Shown: positions 25,615 through 35,918 of the stretch, in pieces | How positions within the stretch are numbered: the stretch's first letter is position 1 | Layout of the letters: every line of letters starts with the position of its first letter | Source of the DNA: Methylophaga sp. | GTDB taxonomy: Bacteria > Pseudomonadota > Gammaproteobacteria > Nitrosococcales > Methylophagaceae | Direction of reading: 5' to 3' | Assembly: GCF_030651745.1 (NCBI RefSeq) | Contig: NZ_JAUSCC010000140.1 | Location: 37,480 to 101,479, forward strand | DNA: 64,000 nt | Program-made: the position numbers and the translations under genes | The notes under the pieces: model-generated | What the model was told of the DNA's origin: nothing | The model's database searches: none | Seen by the model: the letters and a program-made list of their open reading frames with translations, nothing else

Positions 25615-27099
25615 TCAGGCACTTGCAGCAACAGCGACATCAGTTGCCACGTCTTGCTTCCAAGGTGCTTTAATACTTTTCCAACATGGATTATTAATAG
25701 TCATATCCATATCGCGGGCAAAAATAGCGAAGCCATCGTAACCATGATAAGGGCCTGAATAATCCCAAGAGTGCATCTGACGGAAAGGCACACCCATTTT
25801 TTGGAATATGTATTTTTCCTTGATGCCTGAACCGATAAGATCTGGTTGAACTTTTTTAACAAATTCCTCGAATTCATAACCAGTTACATCATCGTAAAGC
25901 AGGGTTGCATTACCCATTTCTTTGATAGTGCGATCGTAGTCATCGTTATGACCAAACTCGTAACCGGTACCGACAACTTCCATCCCTAAGTCTTCATAAG
26001 CACCGATGACGTGACGAGGACGCAGACCACCAACGTATAACATCACGCGTTTGCCTTGTAGACGAGGTTTGTACTTAGCAATAACCGCGTCGTATTCAGC
26101 TTTATATTTTTCAATTACACGTTCTGCACCTTCTTTGATTTTGTCATCAAAATGCGCCGCAATTGCACGTAAGGATTCAGCGATCTTGGTTGGGCCAAAG
26201 AAGTTATACTCGATCCAGGGAATGCCATATTTCTCTTCCATATGACGAGAGATATAGTTCATTGAACGATAACAATGAATAAGATTTAATTTAACTTTTG
26301 ATGTGTTTTCAATTTCAGCAATCGTGCCATCACCAGACCATTGAGCCACAACGTTCAGGCCCATATCTTCTAATAATGTGCGTGAAGCCCACGCATCACC
26401 ACCGATGTTGTAGTCACCAATAACAGCAACGTCATATGGTGACGTTTCATAGGGTGTTTCTTTTTCAGCAGCAGGATCCAGGACCCAGTCACGTACTGCA
26501 TCATTCGCAATATGATGACCTAATGATTGAGACACACCACGGAAACCCTCGCAGCGAACAGGAACAATCGTTTTACCGTGTTCTTTTTTCTTCTGTTTCG
26601 CTACTGCTTCTATGTCATCCCCAATCAAGCCGATTGGACATTCTGATTGAATAGAGATCCCTTTATTCAATGGAAATAACACTTCGATTTCATCTATCAA
26701 TTTGGCCAGTTTTTTATCACCGCCAAATACAATGTCTTTTTCCTGAAAATCTGAAGTAAAGTTCATGGTGCCAAAGGTATTTACACCTGTAGTACCAACG
26801 TAGTAATTACGACGACCAGCACGTGAATACTGACCACAACCAACAGGGCCATGTGAGATATGAATCATATCTTTGATGGGGCCCCAAACCACACCTTTAG
26901 AACCAGCGTATGCACAACCACGAATTGTCATAACTCCGGGTAATGATTTGCGGTTAGAGGTAATACATTTGTTCGATTTTTCCAGGCTTTGATCGTTAAC
27001 CGCCAAGTGTTTCGCCCGATCTTTTTTGGCTTTTTCAGGATAGACTTCCAGCACTTCCTGAATCAGCGCTTCTGTTTCTTCTTTAGTTAAAGCAGACAT
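25615..27099 (-). CDS. nifD: Mo-nitrogenase MoFe protein alpha subunit
   Basis: A 494-residue NifD. P-cluster cysteines lie in [24 protein letters not shown] and [11 protein letters not shown]. The FeMo-cofactor Cys is in [10 protein letters not shown] and the His in [20 protein letters not shown]. These are molybdenum-type features, and no anfG/vnfG gene is present. The ATG at 27099 (AGGAG eight bases upstream) is preferred over one two codons earlier. Confidence 0.97.
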   Translation of the reverse strand: MSALTKEETEALIQEVLEVYPEKAKKDRAKHLAVNDQSLEKSNKCITSNRKSLPGVMTIRGCAYAGSKGVVWGPIKDMIHISHGPVGCGQYSRAGRRNYYVGTTGVNTFGTMNFTSDFQEKDIVFGGDKKLAKLIDEIEVLFPLNKGISIQSECPIGLIGDDIEAVAKQKKKEHGKTIVPVRCEGFRGVSQSLGHHIANDAVRDWVLDPAAEKETPYETSPYDVAVIGDYNIGGDAWASRTLLEDMGLNVVAQWSGDGTIAEIENTSKVKLNLIHCYRSMNYISRHMEEKYGIPWIEYNFFGPTKIAESLRAIAAHFDDKIKEGAERVIEKYKAEYDAVIAKYKPRLQGKRVMLYVGGLRPRHVIGAYEDLGMEVVGTGYEFGHNDDYDRTIKEMGNATLLYDDVTGYEFEEFVKKVQPDLIGSGIKEKYIFQKMGVPFRQMHSWDYSGPYHGYDGFAIFARDMDMTINNPCWKSIKAPWKQDVATDVAVAASA

Positions 27100-27149
27100 A
27101 ATCATTCTCCTATCGCTGCGGGTAATCCCCCGACATGCTTTTTAAGGAT

Positions 27150-27175
27150 TAGGAGAGTAATTTCTTACCCTCCTA
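27150..27175 (-). other. Hairpin between nifH and nifD
   Basis: An 11-bp stem with one mismatch (27150-27160 with 27165-27175, TAGGAG/CTCCTA ends) in the 101-base nifH-nifD gap. Such hairpins are known to stabilise the nifH part of the message, giving more NifH than NifDK. Confidence 0.6.
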
Positions 27176-27200
27176 GGTGTAGACTTAAACGAATATCAAC

Positions 27201-28250
<1,050 letters not shown>

Positions 28251-28364
28251 GTAGGGTTATTATTGAAACAATCTTACAAGCCCTTTATCAACAACCTGTT
28301 TTTACCATCCAATTCAATCACTTAATAACCGCTCTATAACGCATGGCTTACGCTAATTACTATA

Positions 28365-28380
28365 TGGAGTAGTTTTTGCT
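28365..28380 (+). promoter_or_regulatory. Weak sigma-54 promoter candidate of the SIR2-like gene
   Basis: TGGAGTAGTTTTTGCT keeps GG-N10-GC and the TTGCT half but has three mismatches in the -24 half. Support comes mainly from the shared activator site. Confidence 0.45.
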
Positions 28381-28416
28381 TTCACTTCTAAAATGATTCT
28401 ATTTCGGAGATAAGCA

Positions 28417-29262
28417 ATGACTGACCATGTGATAAATGAAATTCTGTCCGGCCTGTTTGATAACCGTGTTGTGCCGTACTTAGGGCCAGGTGTTTTGTAT
28501 GATGCAGTAAATGTTCAAACAGGCCAGCCAATGCCTGCTGATAGTAATAGCCTTATATACGCCATGAATGATGGTCACCCCATGGCACCTAAGCTTATGT
28601 ATGAGTTTCCACGGGCAGCAATGAATAAAGAGTTAAAAAAAGGCCGTAACTTTTTAAGCCAGTTTTTTACCAAAACCTATGCAGAAACCGAATGGACACG
28701 TGCCGCGTTACATGATTGGTTAGTGGAGTGGAAACCAAAATATGTAATTGATATCAATCGTGATACTCAACTACAACAAAGTTATAGTGATGAAGAACAT
28801 ACTTTAATTTGTGGTGTGGCTCGTATTACGGAAACGCAATTTCGTTTTCGCATTTATCACTATGATTGTGATACCTATCATGAGATAACACAGGATGAAG
28901 TTTCCCTTGACCTCCCTATTCTGTTTAAACCTATGGGTACGCCACTCCCTGATGCGAATTATGTTGCCTCAGATGCTGACTATGTTGATTACATCACCGA
29001 ATTAATGGGTGGCTTTGCCATTCCTGATTTTCTAAAAAACTATCGTAAAGATAAACAATATCTGTTGCTGGGAATGCCACTGAATCGCGATTCAGAGCGT
29101 ATGGTTATGAGTGATATAACCTATGATTCTCAAGAGCACCGTGGCTGGGTATTAAACAAAAATCCGACGGCCAAAGAATTACGTTATTGTGAGAAGAAAG
29201 GTCTGGAAATTATTGATATGGATGTGTCTGAGTTTTTAAATCAACTACAAGTTGTCGCATAA
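28417..29262 (+). CDS. SIR2-like domain protein divergent from nifH
   Basis: A 281-residue protein resembling the SIR2-like (SIR2_2) family found next to nifH in some gammaproteobacteria. The N-terminal NRVVPYLGPGVLYDA resembles the nucleotide-binding start of that family, and RNFLSQFFTKTYAETEWT and PKYVIDINRDTQLQQSY follow. The catalytic His of true sirtuins was not located, so deacetylase or NADase activity is not claimed. Cytoplasmic. Probably made with nitrogenase because of the shared NifA site; role unknown. Confidence 0.7.
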   Translation: MTDHVINEILSGLFDNRVVPYLGPGVLYDAVNVQTGQPMPADSNSLIYAMNDGHPMAPKLMYEFPRAAMNKELKKGRNFLSQFFTKTYAETEWTRAALHDWLVEWKPKYVIDINRDTQLQQSYSDEEHTLICGVARITETQFRFRIYHYDCDTYHEITQDEVSLDLPILFKPMGTPLPDANYVASDADYVDYITELMGGFAIPDFLKNYRKDKQYLLLGMPLNRDSERMVMSDITYDSQEHRGWVLNKNPTAKELRYCEKKGLEIIDMDVSEFLNQLQVVA

Positions 29263-29280
29263 ACAATCCCCCTTTACCCC

Positions 29281-29323
29281 ATTAAAATAAAACAGCAGTT
29301 AGTCACCAAGTGATTAACTGCTG
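29281..29323 (-). terminator. Terminator between the SIR2-like gene and the ccoN fragment
   Basis: Stem CAGCAGTTA/TAACTGCTG with a few more paired bases (29293-29323). The A-rich stretch at 29281-29292 reads as a T-run on the minus strand, so it best terminates leftward transcription. Confidence 0.65.
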
Positions 29324-29333
29324 AATTCTCACC

Positions 29334-30047
29334 TTAGGTTTGTTGTGGCAAAGCAACCGATTCAGCGCCGGCTTTTGAAGTCCCCTGGCGAATGGTTCGA
29401 ACCACATTAAAGAGCATTAGCACGGCACCACAAAAGAAGATGAAACCGCCAAGTGCACGCATCACGTAATAAGGATGCATTTGAGCTACTGACTCAACGA
29501 AGGTGTAAGAGAGATTCCCATAATCATCATAGGCTCTCCACATCAACCCTTGCATGATGCCGGCGATCCACATGGCGGTGATATATAAGGCAGTTCCCAC
29601 TGTTGCAAACCAGAAATGCACGTTAACGAGCTTTGTTGAAAACATTTGCGTGTTCCACATGCGTTCTGTCATGTGATAAATGGCGCCTATTGAAATCATC
29701 GCGACCCAACCTAATGCACCTGAATGCACATGGCCGATAGTCCAATCAGTGTAATGCGATAAAGCATTTACCGTTTTTGAAGACATCACCGGGCCTTCGA
29801 AGGTGGACATTGCATAAAAGGCTAAAGAGACAATCAGAAAACGTAAGATATAGTCAGTACGCAGCTTGTTCCAGGCCCCACTTAAGGTGAACATCCCATT
29901 AAGTGCCCCGCCCCATGAAGGAATTATCATGGCCAGCGAAATAGCCGCACCTAATGAACCGGTCCAGTCAGGTAGTGCGGTGTATTGCAAATGATGCGCG
30001 CCGAGCCAGACATAGCCAAACACTAACGCCCAAAGAGGCAGTAGCCA
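29334..30047 (-). pseudogene. ccoN fragment (cbb3 oxidase catalytic subunit, 5' half missing)
   Basis: About 238 codons equal to the C-terminal half of CcoN, subunit I of cbb3 cytochrome oxidase. It keeps the CuB His pair ([16 protein letters not shown]) and the heme His pair ([11 protein letters not shown]), then several membrane helices. The first half, with the other heme and CuB ligands and the cross-linked Tyr, is absent, and no ATG start exists. The open frame ends upstream exactly at 30047/30048, where a direct repeat begins. No ccoO, ccoQ or ccoP follows. It cannot make a working oxidase, so it is a remnant of a rearrangement. Confidence 0.85.
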
Positions 30048-30083
30048 TCAAACCAGATAACATCTTTATCAAGAGTAACAATG
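30045..30083 (+). repeat. Left copy of 39-bp imperfect direct repeat
   Basis: Matches 32116-32154 at 34 of 39 positions, including TATCAAGAGTAAC and a terminal ATG. It starts at the break in ccoN and lies just below the cyclase gene's stop. Confidence 0.75.
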
Positions 30084-30109
30084 AATATTTGGCCATTCTC
30101 ATGCCCGGT

Positions 30110-31939
30110 TCAGGAATGGGCGGTGTCAGCCAACCGCACTTCAACACGATTACGCCCACGCTGTTTCGCTTGGTAGAGCGCTTCATCCACCCTTTTGGTC
30201 AGTGAATCAATATTATCTTCAGGCACAAGTTGTGTTAGACCAAAACTTGCCGTAAGCTGGCCTACCTTATCAAACGTGCACAGCTCTATAGCCTGTCGCA
30301 GCCCCTCAGCCACTTTCATTGCTGAATCAAGATCTGTCTGGAGCAACAACACCATAAACTCCTCGCCCCCCCAGCGCCCAGCAACATCAGTAGATCGCAT
30401 ATTTTTATTTACCACCCGGACAACGGTTTGCAATACATCATCGCCCACATTATGGCCAAAGGTATCATTCACCCATTTGAAGTGATCCAGATCATACATA
30501 ATTATAGAAAATGGCATGCCATACCTTCTCACACGCTCAATTTCATTTTCCACTATCCCGGTGAATTCTCTTCGATTCAAGATACCAGTGAGGCTGTCGA
30601 AAGTGGCAAAACAGCGTATCTGTTCCTCGGCCTGCTTTCTCTCGGTTATATCACGGAGAACGCCAAAAACAGTAGATTGACCATTGTTATTACTGACGGT
30701 TGGGTTGGTTTCAAAATCAATATACGAACCTGATTTTGTCAAAACTCGTACTTCAACCGAGGCCACTGACTCTCCTAATAACAGCCTTTCAAAATTATCT
30801 TGTATGAGTGGCCGCTCATCCGGATGAACAATAGGAAGGAACGGTTTACCAATCCACTCTTCGGGCAACCACCCGGTGATTCGTTCGAAAGAGAAGTTAA
30901 GAGAAGAGATGAGTCCATCTTGTGTGAGGGTAAAGATAATATCTTCCACAGTTTCAAAAATAGTCCGATAGCGGGCTTCACTCGCTAGCAGCTCCATCTC
31001 TACTTTTTTGCGGTCAGTGATATCCTTGACGATACTGAAGGCCAGCTTTTTACCCATGTACTCAGCCCCATTGATACTGACTTCAACATCAATGAGTGTT
31101 CCATCCTTGCTACGCAATTTTGTTTCATAATGAGCACCGGATTCTTTAACTGTCCAAGGTCTTTCGATAATGTCTTCCTTGCTCAATTGACAGTCCCACT
31201 CCCACACTTTCATTGTGTAGGCTTGTTCCATGGTACAACCCAGCATCTCCATAAAACGCTTGTTCATTCTGTATACGCTGCCGTCCTGCTCAAGAATCAC
31301 AATGCCGTCTATTGACTGCTCGAAAAGAATATTCCACAGCGTGACTTCATCCCGCAGCAGTACTTCAATCCTTTGATTTTTCCCCAGGCTTTCCAGATGT
31401 TCAATAGCCGCGCCAACCAGGTCAGCCAGCAACGTCGCGGTGCTGATTTCATCCTCATAAAATGTCCGTGGTCCCCCCACATGTTCGTGACACAACACAC
31501 CGACCAGTTTGCTTCCGGCATGTATCGGGGCATCCAGCATTGATCCGATGTTTTGAGGTTTCAAATAGGATTCTGCAAATTCACAGGTGCGAGGATCAGT
31601 CATCGCGTCAGAAGCATGGATGACTTCTTCGGTTTCCATTGCCCTGAAGTAGGCTGGATACTGCTTAGCGCTTAATTTTGCTCCGCCTGTATGGCTATTA
31701 GGGGTTGCCTCGTAAAGCTCAGCACACAAAACAGTGTGCTGTTGATGGTTATAACGCCAAATACTGACACGTTCAATATCAAGTGCACGTGAGGCGGTTT
31801 CAGTGATATCACGGAGTGCACAGTTGAGATCTGTTTGATAATGACGCAGTTCACGAGCAACAAGATACAGTGCCTGATGTTGCCGCTGGAGGCGGACAAG
31901 CTTATCGTGATCAACTGGTTGGAGCGGTGTTTCGTCCAT
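30110..31939 (-). CDS. GAF-PAS-PAS-GGDEF diguanylate cyclase
   Basis: A protein of about 609 residues. Order: GAF domain (about 30-190, ALDIERVSIWRYN), two PAS/PAC domains (about 205-325 and 325-445, ending in VKDITDRKK and LRDITERKQ), and a GGDEF domain (about 455-605) with active-site GGEEF in AGRWGGEEFMVLL. GGEEF is catalytically competent, so it should make cyclic di-GMP. No membrane segment, so it is a cytoplasmic sensor. Start choice is uncertain: ATG 31939 or GTG 31957, neither with a strong site. It lies between direct repeats. Confidence 0.9.
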   Translation of the reverse strand: MDETPLQPVDHDKLVRLQRQHQALYLVARELRHYQTDLNCALRDITETASRALDIERVSIWRYNHQQHTVLCAELYEATPNSHTGGAKLSAKQYPAYFRAMETEEVIHASDAMTDPRTCEFAESYLKPQNIGSMLDAPIHAGSKLVGVLCHEHVGGPRTFYEDEISTATLLADLVGAAIEHLESLGKNQRIEVLLRDEVTLWNILFEQSIDGIVILEQDGSVYRMNKRFMEMLGCTMEQAYTMKVWEWDCQLSKEDIIERPWTVKESGAHYETKLRSKDGTLIDVEVSINGAEYMGKKLAFSIVKDITDRKKVEMELLASEARYRTIFETVEDIIFTLTQDGLISSLNFSFERITGWLPEEWIGKPFLPIVHPDERPLIQDNFERLLLGESVASVEVRVLTKSGSYIDFETNPTVSNNNGQSTVFGVLRDITERKQAEEQIRCFATFDSLTGILNRREFTGIVENEIERVRRYGMPFSIIMYDLDHFKWVNDTFGHNVGDDVLQTVVRVVNKNMRSTDVAGRWGGEEFMVLLLQTDLDSAMKVAEGLRQAIELCTFDKVGQLTASFGLTQLVPEDNIDSLTKRVDEALYQAKQRGRNRVEVRLADTAHS

Positions 31940-32115
31940 TCTGAGACCATATATCACCTATGGGCAAATAGCCATATATATAATCATAGACTGACGACAA
32001 AAATGCCCAACAAACTGAAATTGGCCAGACACCTCAAGTGTCGGTTAAAGCCCAAAGACGTTACAATCAAGACAAACTCACAATGTAGTTGTCATACGCA
32101 TTGGCGATGCAATGA

Positions 32116-32154
32116 CCATCAAACCAAATAACACAATTATCAAGAGTAACTATG
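32116..32154 (+). repeat. Right copy of 39-bp imperfect direct repeat
   Basis: Covers the leader, ribosome site and ATG of the gene at 32152. See the left copy at 30045-30083. Confidence 0.75.
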
Positions 32155-33555
32155 GACAATAAAATCTTATCGACTGGTGCTAAGGCGCTTGAAGTAAACC
32201 TTGATGCCATCCGCTACGGTTCTTTTGCTGAAATTGGTGCCGGCCAGGAGGTAGTTCGCTGGTTCTTTCGGGTCGGTGGTGCAGCTGGCACCATTGCTAA
32301 AAGCATCTCCGCTTATGACATGAAGGTGAGCGATGATATTTATGGCAAAGCCTCGCGCTATGTTTCCCGCGAGCGACTGGAAGATATGCTGGACCATGAA
32401 TATAACTTGATTGTGGAATGTTTAAGCGAGCAACGTGGTGAGAACACCGCTTTTTTTGCTTTTGCCGACACAGTGTCTGCTCGTAATTATCATGGCACCA
32501 ACGAATGTCATGGCTGGTTAGGAATCCGTTTTCAAACCGAACCTCATGCTGCGCCAAGTGAAATCATAATTCATGTCAGGATGCTCGATCATGAAAACGC
32601 ACTGCAGCAAGAAGCCCTGGGCATTCTCGGTGTCAATTTGATCCATGGTGCATTTCATCTCAGCCAAACTCCGGACATGCTGGTGAAATCATTGCTGGAT
32701 AATCTCACCACCGATCGCATTGAAGTCGATATGGTCGACTTTCATGGTGATGCATTCCTGCATGTTGATAACCGAGTTATCAGTTTAAGACTGGTTCAGC
32801 TTGGCTTGAGTGGTGCAGCGATGTTCTCGGCAGATGGCAAAGTACTCCAACCTTCAGAGCATTTGCGTAAGAAGAATGTATTGGTCGAAAGAGGCCGTTT
32901 CCGCCCGGTTACTCACGTCAATATCGATATGTTGAATGCGGCCAGAAAACAATTTGAGGCCGAGGATGATTCCGGTCCCGAAGATACTATTTCCATCATG
33001 GAAATCACCATGCATCATTTACGTGATGATAATGATAGTGTCGATCTCGAAGACTTTATCAGCCGCGCCGAGGTATTAGAGGCTACGGGTCACACCGTAA
33101 TGATTTCTGACTACCCCGAATATTATCGTCTGGCTACTTATTTATCTCGCTACACCAACCGTCGAATTGGTATGGCCATGGGCGCGCACAGTTTGGTTGA
33201 TCTGTTTAACGATCAGTATTACACCACCTTGCATGGCGGTATTCTGGAAGGCTTTGGTCGGTTGTTTAAGAACAATGTCAAACTCTATATTTACCCATAC
33301 AAAGATGCGGCAACCAATACCTTATTCAAGGTCGATAATCTTAATGTGGATAAAAAACAAACCTATCTCTACGACTATCTGAAACAAGGTGATCACATTA
33401 AACAGATTGAAGCCTTCAACGAAGACTATCTGCACATCTTTTCACCGGATGTATTAAATATGATTACCAGCAATCAGCCGGGCTGGGAAAAATTAGTCCC
33501 TGATGTTGTGGCAGAGAAAATCAAAACGCAGCAGTTATTTGGTTATAAGAATTAA
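32152..33555 (+). CDS. Conserved 467-residue protein of unclear function
   Basis: Belongs to a widespread family with the N-terminal signature YGSFAEIGAGQEVVRWFFRVGG, followed by AAGTIAKSISAYDM and YVSRERLEDMLDHEY. Homologues carry conflicting automatic names, including nicotinate-nucleotide adenylyltransferase, and I see no HxGH-type nucleotidyltransferase motif to back this. Soluble, full length. ATG at 32152 has an AAGAG site. Its leader region is the source or partner of the repeat at 30045. The gap 33556-33796 after it shows nothing clear. Confidence 0.75.
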   Translation: MDNKILSTGAKALEVNLDAIRYGSFAEIGAGQEVVRWFFRVGGAAGTIAKSISAYDMKVSDDIYGKASRYVSRERLEDMLDHEYNLIVECLSEQRGENTAFFAFADTVSARNYHGTNECHGWLGIRFQTEPHAAPSEIIIHVRMLDHENALQQEALGILGVNLIHGAFHLSQTPDMLVKSLLDNLTTDRIEVDMVDFHGDAFLHVDNRVISLRLVQLGLSGAAMFSADGKVLQPSEHLRKKNVLVERGRFRPVTHVNIDMLNAARKQFEAEDDSGPEDTISIMEITMHHLRDDNDSVDLEDFISRAEVLEATGHTVMISDYPEYYRLATYLSRYTNRRIGMAMGAHSLVDLFNDQYYTTLHGGILEGFGRLFKNNVKLYIYPYKDAATNTLFKVDNLNVDKKQTYLYDYLKQGDHIKQIEAFNEDYLHIFSPDVLNMITSNQPGWEKLVPDVVAEKIKTQQLFGYKN

Positions 33556-33796
33556 AAATTGAGTGTGGTAACAGGATAAGTAGAACTGATATACATACCC
33601 CATCGTTTAATACGTGTTGGCATTTATTGGACTTTATAAGCTAAAGATTTGAGGCTGAGGTAAAGACTAATATGGATATTGAAGAACTTTAAATTTTCTA
33701 ACCAGCAATTGTTTAAAACTTCACCCATCTCAATTCAGGCAGAATCTAACAACGAATTCTCTTTTAGAGTTTTCTGCAGATCGCTAGTTAAGGCGG

Positions 33797-34423
33797 TTAT
33801 GAATCATGCTCAACAGAAGAATTGACTGGTGTAGTGTTTAATTTTAACAACCCCGAAACCAACGTCAGAAATGCCTCTACCGCTCTGCGTGATGCAGCGT
33901 GCGGATCCTCTGCATTGGCAATCCACAATGAGGCTCCAAATAAAGCACCATTAATGAGTCGGGCCATTGCCAGCGAGTCAACTTCTCGCAAGACTCCCTC
34001 TTCCATAAGTTTTTCAATACTTAGCTGTGTGCTGCGGATACAACAGTTTTTTCTTGGCCACTGAGAAGGATCACCCAGTACCGCGGGTCCATCTAATAAA
34101 ATGATTCGCTGAATTTCCGGTTCACATGCCATATTGAGATAGGTGATTGATCCGTTAATAAAGCCATCCCAGGTGGTTGGACTCTCCGACTTTACCGCTG
34201 TCAGCCGTGTCGTCATTTCTTCTTCAATCTGTTGAATAACGGCTTGTAGTAATCCTTTTTTACCGCCGAAATGATGATAAAGCGCGCCACGTGTTAAGCC
34301 AGCATCTGCTGTCAGATCGTCCATACAACTTTCCGCAAAACCATGTTGGGCAAAGCTTTCCCTCGCGGCTTTAATTAACTTAGCTTGAGTCTCAACAATC
34401 ATTTCTTCACGTTTTTGGGCCAT
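33797..34423 (-). CDS. TetR/AcrR-family repressor of the adjacent RND operon
   Basis: A 208-residue regulator with a TetR-type helix-turn-helix: FAQHGFAESCMDDLTADAGL then TRGALYHHFGGKKGLLQAVI (about residues 25-65). The C-terminal ligand domain resembles that of multidrug-pump repressors. Start at 34423 with a GGAGA site; a longer frame to 34498 would run through the operators. It is divergent from the efflux operon, with palindromes between, so local repression of both is likely. Confidence 0.92.
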   Translation of the reverse strand: MAQKREEMIVETQAKLIKAARESFAQHGFAESCMDDLTADAGLTRGALYHHFGGKKGLLQAVIQQIEEEMTTRLTAVKSESPTTWDGFINGSITYLNMACEPEIQRIILLDGPAVLGDPSQWPRKNCCIRSTQLSIEKLMEEGVLREVDSLAMARLINGALFGASLWIANAEDPHAASRRAVEAFLTLVSGLLKLNTTPVNSSVEHDS

Positions 34424-34465
34424 TATCTTCTCCAAATTTTTACATACGTAATGCATGCGAGTTGA

Positions 34466-34480
34466 CATACAATACGTATG
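34466..34480. promoter_or_regulatory. TetR-type operator, copy 1
   Basis: CATACAATACGTATG, an imperfect form of CATACG-N3-CGTATG, 43 bases before the regulator's ATG. A more decayed copy (CATACGTAATGCATG) is at 34443-34457. Confidence 0.65.
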
Positions 34481-34497
34481 CGAAATACTATACACCA

Positions 34498-34512
34498 CAT
34501 ACGTCGCGTATG
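34498..34512. promoter_or_regulatory. TetR-type operator, copy 2
   Basis: CATACGTCGCGTATG, perfect 6-bp arms with a 3-base centre. Confidence 0.7.
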
Positions 34513-34571
34513 AGAGAGTAAATCCACATTTATATTAAGTCAATTATACATATGCTACGCACACCATTTGA

Positions 34572-34586
34572 CATACGAAACGTATG
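34572..34586. promoter_or_regulatory. TetR-type operator, copy 3
   Basis: CATACGAAACGTATG, perfect arms, 78 bases before the adaptor gene's ATG. Preceded by TTTGA, as copy 1 is preceded by GTTGA. Confidence 0.7.
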
Positions 34587-34663
34587 AAAGATGCACACCT
34601 AATCAAAAACATTATTTGAAGCATTGTCATGAGACATCTGGAAACCATATGGAGAACAACATC

Positions 34664-35908
34664 ATGAGTATAAGAAGCACTGTAGGAACATTTGTATTAG
34701 GCAGTATTGCAGCAATGGTGTTGTCCGCTTGTGGCAGTCCGGAGGCCGCTAGTCAGCCTGAAGCACCAGCTGCTCCTCAGGTCAGCGTGGCTCAGGTAAT
34801 TAACGAGCGCATCACTGAATGGGATGAATTTACTGGTCGTTTGCAGGCACCCCAAACAGTCAATCTCGTGCCACGCGTCTCAGGTTATATCGAACAAGTG
34901 CATTTCAGCGAAGGTGCTTTGGTCAACAAAGGCGATTTATTAGTACAAATTGATCCTCAGCCTTTTGCAGCCGAAGTTGCCAGACTTAAAGCCGAGCTGC
35001 AAAGTGCGCAAAGTGCTTCAACGCTGGCAGAAAGCGAATACCTACGTGCAGAAAAACTTAGTGCTGCACGTGCAATTTCTGTTGAACTGCTCGATACCCG
35101 TTTAGCACGTAAGCAGCAAACCGCTGCAAACGTTGCATCGGTGAGAGCGGCATTGCAGCGCGCTGAACTGGACTTAAGTTATACCCGTATTACCGCTCCT
35201 ATCAGCGGCCGGGTGTCATATGCACAGATAACTGCCGGTAACTATGTCAACGCAGGTCAAAGCCAGCTAACCAGCCTGGTATCTACTGAGAAAATGTATG
35301 CCTATTTTGATGTGGATGAACAAAGTTACTTGAAATATCTTCGGTTGAGCGAAGACGGAAAACGGGCTGATACCCGTGATGCCACAGCAAATCCTGTGTA
35401 TATGGCGCTGGCCGATGACAGCAATTACCAGCACATTGGCAATGTTGATTTTGTCGACAATAGCGTGAACCAGCAAACCGGCACTATCCGCATTCGTGCC
35501 AGTTTTGCCAATAGCGACAATAATCTGTTACCGGGCTTATTTGCGCGTATCAAATTAGTTGGCAGCGAATCTTATCAAGGCATTCTGATTGATGAAAAAG
35601 CTATTGGTACCGATCTGAACAACAAGTTTGTATTGGTCGTAAATGATCAAAATCAGTTGGAGTATCGCGCGGTAAAACTGGGAGAAAAAATAAACGGGCT
35701 ACGTATTGTCCGTGAAGGCTTAACGGCAACAGACAAAATTGTCGTGAATGGCTTACAACGCGTGATGCCGAATATTCAGATAGAACCAAAGCTGGTGGAT
35801 ATGGCAACCGAAGAACAACTAGTCGGTTTACGTAAAAATCAACAGTTGCTGGATAAAACCAGCACCGCGCTGACTGCAGAAACAGTTAGCGCGGCAGATA
35901 AAGGTTAA
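34664..35908 (+). CDS. RND efflux periplasmic adaptor lipoprotein (MexA/AcrA type)
   Basis: A 414-residue membrane-fusion protein linking pump and outer-membrane channel. The start at 34664 has GGAG nine bases upstream. Lipoprotein signal with lipobox LSAC near residue 23. The barrel-sandwich lipoyl half-motifs PRVSGYIEQVHFSEGALVNKGD and LDLSYTRITAPISGRV flank a coiled coil of about 80 residues. First gene of a three-gene operon. Confidence 0.93.
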   Translation: MSIRSTVGTFVLGSIAAMVLSACGSPEAASQPEAPAAPQVSVAQVINERITEWDEFTGRLQAPQTVNLVPRVSGYIEQVHFSEGALVNKGDLLVQIDPQPFAAEVARLKAELQSAQSASTLAESEYLRAEKLSAARAISVELLDTRLARKQQTAANVASVRAALQRAELDLSYTRITAPISGRVSYAQITAGNYVNAGQSQLTSLVSTEKMYAYFDVDEQSYLKYLRLSEDGKRADTRDATANPVYMALADDSNYQHIGNVDFVDNSVNQQTGTIRIRASFANSDNNLLPGLFARIKLVGSESYQGILIDEKAIGTDLNNKFVLVVNDQNQLEYRAVKLGEKINGLRIVREGLTATDKIVVNGLQRVMPNIQIEPKLVDMATEEQLVGLRKNQQLLDKTSTALTAETVSAADKG

Positions 35909-35918
35909 GGAAAACAAC

